A DNA stretch of 64,000 bases from the NCBI GenBank assembly GCA_963811685.1, contig CAWESK010000021.1, forward strand, positions 202,556-266,555, read 5' to 3'. Source of the stretch: CAIWHR01 sp963811685. Its GTDB lineage: Bacteria; Pseudomonadota; Gammaproteobacteria; Burkholderiales; Casimicrobiaceae. The notes below the pieces were generated by a model, which saw only the letters and a list, made by a program, of their open reading frames with translations, searched no databases and was not told where the DNA came from. A program made the position numbers and the translations under genes. Below are positions 57,712-64,000 of the stretch, piece after piece; position 1 is the stretch's first letter, and every line of letters begins with the position of its first letter.

Positions 57712-57731
57712 ATTATACGCAAGTTACGTAT
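57712..57731 (-). promoter_or_regulatory. Promoter -10 and dyad operator of the HigA-like gene
   Basis: On the minus strand a -10 TATAAT (57712-57717) overlaps the dyad ATACG-n7-CGTAT (57715-57731), about 45 bases before the ATG at 57668. A protein bound at the dyad would block the promoter, as expected for antitoxin self-repression. Confidence 0.6.
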
Positions 57732-57881
57732 ATTTCGAGGCGGGGCAAAGATGGGCGGTTCCGCTGCACGCCCACTAGCCGACATTGCCTAGCCATCAAC
57801 CGTTCGGTCGATCGCATTGCGGACCGAGGCCCTGCATCCTGTGCGTTGGGACGTTTTCACGGCGACCGGCCCTGCGATCGC

Positions 57882-57910
57882 TTGACATCAACACAGTTTG
57901 TATATACATT
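57882..57910 (+). promoter_or_regulatory. brnTA promoter with palindromic operator
   Basis: -35 TTGACA (57882-57887), 17-base spacer, -10 TACATT (57905-57910), and a perfect palindrome TGTATATACA (57899-57908) over the -10. It ends two bases before the first ATG of brnT, so either the message is nearly leaderless from ATG 57916 or the -10 lies slightly upstream. BrnTA operons are repressed by their own BrnA or BrnTA complex, and this dyad is the likely site. Confidence 0.6.
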
Positions 57911-57912
57911 CG

Positions 57913-58191
57913 ATGATGCGCTTCACGTGGAGCGAGCGCAAGCGAAGGCAGAACCTCACCCGGCACGGTATCGACTTCGTCGACGCGCCGGCGGTCTTCG
58001 AAGGACCGACATATACGTTCGAGGACAATCGATTCGAATACCTGGAACAGCGTTACGTGACGCTGGGCTTACGCGCTGGCATCGTCGTGTCCATCGTCCA
58101 CATGGAGACGCTAGACGAGATCCGCATCATTTCATTTCGCAAGGCGACCGTTCGTGAGCAAGAGATCTACTTCGCGCAAATCCGGGACTGA
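57913..58191 (+). CDS. brnT: BrnT-family ribonuclease toxin (DUF497)
   Basis: A 92-residue protein: MRFTWSERKRRQNLTRHGIDFVDAPAVFEG, then RYVTLGLRAGIVVSIVHMET and IRIISFRKATVREQEIYF. The F-x-W-D/S-x-x-K-x-x-x-N-x-x-K/R-H-G-x-x-F pattern and R-I-I-S-x-R-x-A are the BrnT hallmarks. BrnT is a RelE-fold mRNA-cleaving toxin neutralised by BrnA. ATG 57913 or 57916. It overlaps brnA by 38 bases. Confidence 0.9.
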   Translation: MMRFTWSERKRRQNLTRHGIDFVDAPAVFEGPTYTFEDNRFEYLEQRYVTLGLRAGIVVSIVHMETLDEIRIISFRKATVREQEIYFAQIRD

Positions 58192-58441
58192 TTGGCCGCG
58201 TGTTAGGGCGATGACCGATCGAGACATCGCGCTAACTGCCACGCATCCGGAGGCGTCGATGCAGCACATCGTGCGCGGTATCGTCAGGCTCGGGCTGAAG
58301 CCCGTGCCGCCGAAGAGGGCGATTTCACTGCGAGTCGACGCGGATGTGCTCGAATGGCTGAAGACGCAAGGTCCCGGCTACCAAACACGGATCAACGCCA
58401 TCCTGCGAGCGTACAAGGACGCCGCGAGTCGCGGAAAATAG
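58154..58441 (+). CDS. brnA: BrnA-family antitoxin
   Basis: A 95-residue protein from a GTG start inside brnT: SKRSTSRKSGTDWPRVRAMTDRDI, then KRAISLRVDADVLEWLKTQGPGYQTRINAILRAYKDA. The N-terminal KSGTDW segment wraps the toxin; the C-terminal ribbon-helix-helix (ISLRVDADVLEWLK) binds the operator. The 38-base overlap with brnT couples their translation. Confidence 0.9.
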   Translation: MSKRSTSRKSGTDWPRVRAMTDRDIALTATHPEASMQHIVRGIVRLGLKPVPPKRAISLRVDADVLEWLKTQGPGYQTRINAILRAYKDAASRGK

Positions 58442-58651
58442 GCGCCAGACGCCAAGGGCCCGCAGGCGGGCCACCGCCACGCCGTCAAAGGCGAATGCGC
58501 GCAGCGATACGTACCGAATACCGCCAGCCCACGTCATTGTCGAGCAGCCATCGGCAATGGCGTATGAGCCGCGCCACGTCCGGGCGCAAGTCGGACGTGA
58601 ATGGCGTAACGACGGGACACCACGGTTTCACGGCATCCTGCATTGTTCGCC

Positions 58652-59023
58652 CTATTTCGGATTTGGCTCCGAGCGGACTATTCCGACACAGCGTGTCTCG
58701 TACTGTTTCGTGAGCGCCTGCCGGTGGTTCAGGCTACGAGAACTTTCCGCGCGGCCGCGTTTCGCGTTGCGCTCGGCCTCCGCGGCGAGCCTCTGCGTCT
58801 CGTCTAGTAACTGTGCACACACGTTCGGATTCGTGTTGCTTCGATTCGCCTCATCCGGAAGCTTGAGCGGCTTGCTTCCAGCACCACACGGAACATCCGA
58901 GTAGGTCGTCGTGCCGGTGCCCTGTGTGCATTTGTACACCTGGCCATGCGCGATCCCCGCCGTCGTGCAGATGACGAAGGTGACCGCCATTTTCGTGGCA
59001 CGACGAGGCAACTGTCTTGGCAT
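58652..59023 (-). CDS. Secreted DUF4124-domain protein, copy 1
   Basis: About 123 residues. Signal peptide MPRQLPRRATKMAVTFVICTTAGIAHG, then the DUF4124 start QVYKCTQGTGTTTYSDVPCG with two cysteines, and a helical C-terminal part (NPNVCAQLLDETQRLAAEAERNAKRG) with two more. Near-paralogue of the protein at 62552 (about 80 percent). ATG 59044 is an upstream alternative. DUF4124 proteins are small exported proteins of unknown role. Confidence 0.82.
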   Translation of the reverse strand: MPRQLPRRATKMAVTFVICTTAGIAHGQVYKCTQGTGTTTYSDVPCGAGSKPLKLPDEANRSNTNPNVCAQLLDETQRLAAEAERNAKRGRAESSRSLNHRQALTKQYETRCVGIVRSEPNPK

Positions 59024-59040
59024 GTTCGGCGCAATGGGTA

Positions 59041-59247
59041 TCATAATCCGGCGAGGGCGGGATTCGAAACTTGGCGCACGGCTGAAGCAGTTGGAGCGCG
59101 CCGCCCCTTCGCGGGCGCTCGGTACTCTGGCTCCTCAAAGGCGATACAGCAGCCGCGCGGACTAAACTCGAATGGCGGAGCCGGGCTCCATCCGGTCTCC
59201 GGGAGCGGCACATTGGTCGCGAGCGCATCCTGAAGCCTTGCCGCCAA
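59041..59247 (-). CDS. Doubtful short protein
   Basis: An open frame that reaches back to about 59340 and reads AATYGRDLAARLQDALATN, VPLPETGWSPAPPFEF and GCCIAFEEPEYRAPAKGRR. The composition is more protein-like than that of shadow frames, but there is no good start codon or ribosome site and no family. The remaining sequence to 59449 has no gene. Confidence 0.25.
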   Translation of the reverse strand: MAARLQDALATNVPLPETGWSPAPPFEFSPRGCCIAFEEPEYRAPAKGRRAPTASAVRQVSNPALAGL

Positions 59248-59449
59248 GTCCCGGCCGTAAGTAGCCGCAATGCCGATTCCGGCACTTGTCGCCCGAACTT
59301 CTCGTGGTAAGTGATGACGAGCTGGCCCAGCAGCGAGGGTTCAGCTCTCGTCGGATTTCTCGCGTGCCCTCGCGGTCAACACGGACGCCAGGTGTACCCA
59401 CATGAATTACTGTTGTTGCTTACAATGGCGACGACGACGGCGCTCTCGT

Positions 59450-61882
59450 TCAAGTGACGGGCGTGGCCATGTCGGCCTGGATCTCCGCGACACTGAGCGC
59501 TCGGCCGTAGATCCGGACGTCATCGACGATGCCTTGAATGTTGAAGCCCCCCGTCCGGCGGCCGATGTTGGCGGCGACCGCGGAGGCACGCTGGGAGGTC
59601 GGCACCGTCCCCAACAGGGCTCCGTTGCTGAGCACACCATTGACGTAGATGTTCAGCGTCTGCGCCGTGGCATCGTAAACGCCGGCGACGTGATACCAGG
59701 TATTCAATGCGCGCACGGTGCTGCTGTAGCGCCCGACGTAACCGCCGCTGGAGTTGGTGATCGCGATCCCGAACGTTCGCGCACCCGTATCCGGCGTCGA
59801 TTTCAGCTGCCAGCCGGAGCCACCGTCCGACTTGGCCACGATCTGACCGTCGTCCCCAACGTTGGCGGTCTCGTAGACCCAGGCGGACAGGGTCATGCTG
59901 CCGGTGAATCCCAACGCCGCCGACGTACCGAGGTCGACGTACGTGGACGAGCCGTTGAAGGACAGCCCCGTTCCGTTCTTGCCGGCGACCCAGGCCGGGC
60001 GCCTACCAGCGTGCCGGTGATTCCATTGCCGGACGCGTCGGCAGTCGTCGTGCCCGAGCCTTCGGAAAACGCGTATCCCGCCACCATGCCAGCGACGGAT
60101 GGTGTCGTCGCGCTCGACGTGTTCGAGTATGCACTGAGATTGCCGCCGGCGTCGGTGGCGCGCACCCGATAGCTGTAGCTGGTGCGCGGCCGTGAGGCCG
60201 GTGTCGGTGTAGGTCGTGCCGGTCGGCGTCGCGATCTGCGCAAAGGTCGAGCATCCCGCACCTTGGCAGCGCTCGACCAGATAGCCGGTCACCCCGACGT
60301 TGTCGGTGGACGCGGTCCAACTCAGGTTGATCTGCGTCGCGCGAGCCGCCGTCGCCGTCAGGCTCGGTCGGCGCCGTCGGCGGCGTCGTGTCCGCGGCCG
60401 CGCGTCGTGGCGCTCGCGGTGTTGGAATAGGCGCTGAGGTTGCCGGCGGCGTCGGTCGCCCGCACCCGATAGCTGTAGCTGGTGCTCGCCGTGCAGGCCG
60501 GTGTCGTTGTACGTCGTACCGGTCGGCGTCGCGATCTGGGCGAAGGTCGGCGCATCCCGCGCCCTGGCAACGTTCGACCAGATAGCCGGTCACCCCGACG
60601 TTGTCGGTGGAGGCGGTCCAACTCAGGTTGATCTGCGTGACTGACGCCGCGGTCGCGGTAGATTCGCTCGGCGCCGTCGGCGGCGTCGTGTCCGCGGCCG
60701 CGGGCGTCGTCGCGCTCGCGGTGTTGGAGTAGCCGCTGAGGTTGGCGGCGGCGTCGGTGGCCCGCACGCGATAGCTGTAGCTGGTGTTCGCCGTGCGGCC
60801 GGTGTCGTTGTACGTCGTCCCCGTCGGCGTCGCGATCTGGGCGAAGGTCGTGCATCCCGCGCCTTGGCAGCGCTCGACCAGATAGCCGGTCACCGCGACG
60901 TTGTCGGTCGAGGCGGTCCAGCTCAGGTTGATCTGCGTACTGCCAGTCGCGGTCGCGGTGGGAGTCCTGGTGCGCTCGGCGGCGTCGTGTCAGGGCGGCG
61001 GACGTCGTCGCCTCGCGATGGTGGAGTAGCCACTGAGATTGCCCGCGGCGTCGGTCGCTCGCACCCGGTAGCGGTAGGTGGTATTCGCGGTGAGGCCGGA
61101 ATCGTTGTACGTCGTTCCGGTCGGCGTCGCGATCTGGGCGAAGGTCGTGCAGCCCGCGCCCTGGCAACGCTCGACCAGGTAGCCGGTAACCGCGACGTTG
61201 TCGGTGCAGGGGTCCAGCTCAGGTTGATCGTTGTGCTGCTGGCCGCCGTCGCGGTGGGAGTCCCTGGTGCACTCGGCGGTGTTGTATCTCCGGTCGCGGT
61301 GACGATGATGTAGTTCGGTCTGGTCTTGACGTTGCTGCCGCCGGGGCCATTGACCGTGAGTCCGACCGTGTAGCTGCCCGGGGTCGAGTACACCTTGGCC
61401 GGATTGGCTACGGTGCTCGTCGTGCTGTCGCCGAAGGTCCAGGCGTAACTGGTGATGACGCCGGTCGATGAATTGATGAAGTTCAGCACGAGCGGCGCGG
61501 GGCCGGTCACCGTGCTTGCGGAGAAGTTGGCAACCGGTCCCGAGTATGGGATCGCGCCGGCGACGTCGTTCGAGAGGGCTCCCTCGATGTGCGCTGCATC
61601 ATAGGCGGCCGCGGCGAAGTGATAGGTCGCACCCTCGGTAAGGTCGGACAACGTACGCGTGGTGACGCTTCCAGCGTCGATCGAAGCTGTGTAATTGCCC
61701 GGACCGGGGCCGTAATGGATGACATATCCCGCCACCAGCGGGCTGGTCACGGGGTCCCACGCCAGGGTTATGCTCCCCGCAAGTGCGGGAGCGGCGATGG
61801 CGAGCAAGAGCGCGAACAGCGCGCCGGCCTGCAAAAGCGCACGAAGCGCGATCGAGCTAATGCATCCCGGGAATCGGGCCAT
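59450..61882 (-). CDS. Secreted FN3/PKD/LamG multidomain protein, many frameshifts
   Basis: About 811 codons. The ATG at 61882 has GGAGG five bases upstream. Signal peptide (ALLQAGALFALLLAIAAPALA), an FN3-like domain (SITLAWDPVTSPLVAGYVIHYG), a PKD domain (SYAWTFGDSTTSTVANPAKVY, GSYTVGLTVNGPGG), about four FN3 repeats each with LVERCQGAGC, FAQIATPTGTTY and SYRVRATDA, and a C-terminal LamG/concanavalin domain (GLSFNGSSTYVDLG, MTLSAWVYETANVGDDGQIV, NTWYHVAGVYDATAQTLNIYVNGVL, VDDVRIYGRALSVAEIQADM). At least eight frame changes occur, mainly within the repeats. Likely a surface adhesin or carbohydrate-binding protein. Confidence 0.75.
60100..61300 (-). repeat. Four near-identical 300-bp FN3 repeats
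   Basis: The anchor ATAGCCGGTCACC (or close variants) recurs at 60281, 60582, 60882 and 61179, giving periods of 301, 300 and 297 bp, i.e. 100 codons disturbed by small indels. Each unit encodes one FN3 domain with an unusual cysteine pair (CQGAGC) and a DTTPPTAP linker. High identity at DNA level implies recent amplification or ongoing gene conversion. Confidence 0.85.
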
Positions 61883-61897
61883 GATGCCTCCATCCAA

Positions 61898-62551
61898 GAC
61901 AGTTGACCCGTCGCGACCCGGCGAGGCACCCGGAGGTACCCGGCAAGCGGGGAGCCCTGACCCACGATGGGAAGAGGCCGCCGGCGTGCGTCACACGCGC
62001 GCGTGTGCGATTCGCCGCGGCGGCGATCGGACGGAAACACGGTTGCTGTACGTTCCCGCCCGAAACCAGACAGAAACTGCGGAGTTGCTGTACGGGGCGC
62101 TACGGAATGCCCTCGAAGTGATCACGTGGCAAAACCTCGAAGCAATGACAATTGATGACGATAGCATTTGCCCAGACCGTTCCATAACACCTTGTTTATC
62201 AGTTACTTATTATCTTATTGTTGTTTACAACAGATCGAATTCTACACGTGTGAAGATCTACGTCAACCATTCATTCATCGAGTCCCGTTGTCATGAATCA
62301 ATACGAAACGAATGCCAAATATGTAGGATAAATCCTACGCGCTAGTACAAGCATAAACATGACGTCGACATGGGATTGCAAGACGTGGCTCGCGAACGGA
62401 AGAGAAACGCTGGCCCGTCAAGCTCGCAAGCGGGATAGAACGGCCGGCCGTTAGGTTCGGGCCAGGTTCTCCAGATAGTTCGTCAGTGCGATGACGGCCT
62501 TGTTCTCGGACGCCGTCGACGGACTCACGGCATTCATCATCGTTCGCTACG
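61898..62551. other. 654-bp intergenic region with an AT-rich core
   Basis: No gene is supported. From about 62130 to 62370 base composition drops sharply (TTATTATCTTATTGTTGTTT and similar), unlike the rest of the window. It holds two dyads, GTTGT-TT-ACAAC (62220-62231) and GTAGGAT-AA-ATCCTAC (62323-62338). It lies upstream of the FN3/LamG gene and behind DUF4124 copy 2, so it probably carries the control region of the former. Confidence 0.6.
62323..62338. promoter_or_regulatory. Perfect 16-bp dyad, possible operator
   Basis: GTAGGAT and ATCCTAC are exact complements around a 2-base centre. The spacing suits a homodimeric HTH regulator such as a LuxR- or NarL-type protein. It is about 440 bp before the FN3/LamG start codon. 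No matching site was noticed elsewhere in the window. Confidence 0.4.
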
Positions 62552-62920
62552 TTATTTGGGATTCGGCTCCGAATGGGCTAATCCGACACAGCGTGTCTCG
62601 TACTGTTTCGCGAGCGCCTGCCTGCGGTTCACGCTACGGGAGCTTTCCGTGCGGCCGCGCTTCGTGTTGCGCTCGGCCTTCGCGGCGAGCCTCTGCGTCT
62701 CTTCGAGCAATTGCGCGCACACGTTCGGATTCGTATTGCTTCCTTTCGTAGCATCGGGAAGCTTGAGCGGCTTGCTTCCAGAACCACACGGGGCATCCGA
62801 GAAGGTCGTCTTGCCGGCGCCGTCCGTGCATTTGTACACCTGGCCGTGCGCGATCGACGTCGTCGTACAGACAACGGCGAACGCCATTTTCGTAGCGAGG
62901 CGAGGCAGCTGTTTTGACAT
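62552..62920 (-). CDS. Secreted DUF4124-domain protein, copy 2
   Basis: A 122-residue protein: signal peptide MSKQLPRLATKMAFAVVCTTTSIAHG, DUF4124 core QVYKCTDGAGKTTFSDAPCG, then SNTNPNVCAQLLEETQRLAAKAERN and QYETRCVGLAHSEPNPK. Same length, cysteines and order as copy 1 at 58652, and homology runs past the stop codon. With copy 1 it brackets the FN3/LamG gene in direct orientation. Confidence 0.85.
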   Translation of the reverse strand: MSKQLPRLATKMAFAVVCTTTSIAHGQVYKCTDGAGKTTFSDAPCGSGSKPLKLPDATKGSNTNPNVCAQLLEETQRLAAKAERNTKRGRTESSRSVNRRQALAKQYETRCVGLAHSEPNPK

Positions 62921-63038
62921 GGTCGCAGCGACCTAAATCACATCCTGCATGGCGGCATGCTGCGAATTTGCAGCGATGATCGAACCCCGCAATGATATCG
63001 TGCCGTTACCGCGGACCTGCCCGCTATCGCACTGGATG

Positions 63039-63190
63039 ATGACGGTCGATCTCGAAGCGCGAATCGCCGCGCTGCCCTGCTGGCGCGGCAAGGTCACGCT
63101 TGAACCGCTGCACGGCGGGCTTTCCAACACCGCCTTCGTCGTCGATGACGGAAGCGAGCGCTATGTCGCGCGTTGCGGCGGCGATATTAC
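63039..63190 (+). pseudogene. 5' fragment of a choline/aminoglycoside-kinase-like phosphotransferase
   Basis: From the double ATG at 63036/63039 the frame reads MTVDLEARIAALPCWRGKVTLEPL, HGGLSNTAFVVDDGSERYVARCGGDI, the N-lobe of an APH/choline-kinase fold (glycine loop GGLSN, ATP lysine replaced by R in YVARCG). After GGDI the similarity ends and low-complexity arginine-rich sequence follows. The catalytic lobe (HxDxxxxN) is absent, so this is a truncated remnant. Confidence 0.7.
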
Positions 63191-63786
63191 CGTCCCCTTG
63201 CGGCAGAACCTCCGCCGGGGCGCGCCGCGGCGATACCGCCAGCGGCAACGGCGCTGCAGGCCGAATGTGGGGCCGAACATGATCGCCGAAGCCGTGGGCG
63301 CGGGGATCGTCGAGCGAGACGAATGATCGATCTCTTTCTCCGCCACGGGGGTGCTGGATCTGCTGCTCCAGCAAGGATGGCGGGCCTTCGATCGCTGAGC
63401 GGATCGAACAAGGAGCTACCGCGGCCGCCGCCGGGCTATTTCACGCCGGGGACAATTCCGCGTTCGGCATGGTATCGATGGGCGGGTGGGATCAGTCGGT
63501 GCTGCTGTCGGCCGAGATGGCTCGTCCCATGATCCACCTGCTTCAGCACCGACGCTGCGAGCATCGTACGTACCCAGCCATGATAGGACGACCGGTACGG
63601 CCCGAAGATGTCGAAGACCGTCCCAGGAACGATGCCGCGGACGAGTGGCGCTACGCGCGACGTCGAGGCCCTTCGCGGCCAGTTGCTGTGGAAAGCACGA
63701 GGAGCGTGCCCGACGTGGGATACGCCGCATACCGCTCTCCCGCGCCGGGTGATTGGAAGCTCTACTGATGGCCGGGGCCACAAACG
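63191..63786. other. About 600 bp with no supportable gene
   Basis: Several frames are open on both strands but none looks coding throughout. A minus-strand stretch (63436-63783) contains a more protein-like patch, TVFDIFGPYRSSYHGWVRTMLAAS, that I could not assign; it may be a scrap of a lost gene. Confidence 0.4.
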
Positions 63787-63833
63787 CCCCGGCGGTAGCG
63801 CTCAATGATTGCCGTCTTGAAGGTCTGCAGGCA
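63787..63833 (-). pseudogene. Possible IS256-family transposase scrap
   Basis: On the minus strand LQTFKTAIIERYRR closely resembles the F-E-T-A-I-I-E-R-Y-R-R-R-E motif near the middle of IS256-type transposases. The similarity covers only about 14 codons and ends at both sides (next residues GVCGPGHQ and a stop). It could mark a deleted insertion sequence, in keeping with the broken genes around it, or be chance. Confidence 0.35.
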
Positions 63834-64000
63834 GGCCGGAGCAGGAAACAGTTCGAAGTATATCCTCCGCGGGATAGGGTTGGCGTGGGAACGCGCCGAT
63901 GGGCTTCCTAACGTACCCCAAGCGTACCTCGAGGGAATGGATATGGAACTCAAGCATTTGGAGTTACGAAAGAAACCTTGGTTTCTGGAAATGACCGTGA
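63805..64000 (+). CDS. Possible 5' end of a gene running off the window
   Basis: An open frame from ATG 63805 to the right edge (65 codons), MIAVLKVCRQAGAGNSSKYI, later LPNVPQAYLEGMDMELKHL and RKKPWFLEMTV. The composition from about 63850 on is balanced and less GC-rich, so coding is plausible. The first codons overlap the possible transposase scrap on the other strand, so the true start may be later. No family recognised. Confidence 0.3.
   Translation, partial: MIAVLKVCRQAGAGNSSKYILRGIGLAWERADGLPNVPQAYLEGMDMELKHLELRKKPWFLEMTV

Noticed and set aside
60100..61300. Regularly spaced repeats considered as CRISPR
   Set aside because: Units are 300 bp, coding, and contiguous with no unique spacers of 30-40 bp; they encode FN3 domains.

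Overview
The window is high-GC DNA from a betaproteobacterium. The evidence is a complete iscR-iscS-iscU-iscA-hscB-hscA-fdx-iscX operon with a type 1 IscR promoter, the udg/rimI/tsaB cluster, hldD next to alr, lplT, cysE, trmJ, suhB, a full-length Lhr helicase and a YehZYXW-type osmoprotectant transporter. I cannot name the genus. No rRNA, tRNA, CRISPR array or prophage was seen. Many housekeeping genes (hldD, alr, hscA, iscU, trmJ, lhr and others) are split by single-base shifts while their codons stay conserved on both sides. I read these as uncorrected indels in the sequence and annotate each gene across the shift.

Layout. 1-9.6 kb is core: a partial comEA, hldD and alr on the minus strand, divergent lplT, a lemA/TPM-domain membrane cluster, a DNA-repair/acetyltransferase/tRNA-modification cluster (udg, rimI, tsaB), and rlmD. 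9.6-15.8 kb is the iron-sulfur assembly operon, with an IscR box over its promoter and cysE (cysteine supply) just upstream. 16.6-19.3 kb holds a DUF3667 membrane protein, trmJ (with a 52-bp tandem duplication over its stop) and suhB. 19.5-31.8 kb is more variable: a secreted subtilase, an AI-2E-type permease, a giant STAND/BTAD regulator, a TSUP permease, a secreted alpha/beta hydrolase with two C-terminal SGWG repeats coupled to a TetR gene, and a UdgX-like protein lacking its N-terminus. 32-39.6 kb carries a lone receiver protein, a PRC-barrel protein, lhr, a DUF6496 mini-gene and a type IB topoisomerase. 40-47.5 kb holds the yehZYXW transporter, a DHA2 drug exporter and an oligopeptide-type binding protein.

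From about 47.5 kb to the right end the window becomes accessory and patchy. A roughly 485-bp module (a 14-bp inverted repeat enclosing 95 bp, plus a small XRE-type HTH gene) occurs twice, at 47.5 and 56.0 kb. A 104-bp ghost of the local NUDIX gene sits behind the first copy. Two paralogous DUF4124 genes bracket a secreted FN3/PKD/LamG protein with four near-identical 300-bp FN3 repeats. Small addiction-type loci (an orphan HigA-like antitoxin and a BrnTA pair) lie between. The last 1 kb is decayed, with a truncated phosphotransferase and a possible IS256-family remnant. Within this stretch there are ordinary units too: an ABC exporter, a bactofilin coupled to a zinc-ribbon protein, NUDIX, and a SoxR-type regulator facing an SDR/QueA-like operon whose promoter has the 19-bp spacer typical of MerR-family control.

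The best candidates for something undescribed are the duplicated inverted-repeat/HTH module, the SoxR-SDR-QueA-like unit, and the hydrolase with SGWG repeats. None of these is proven novel from sequence alone.
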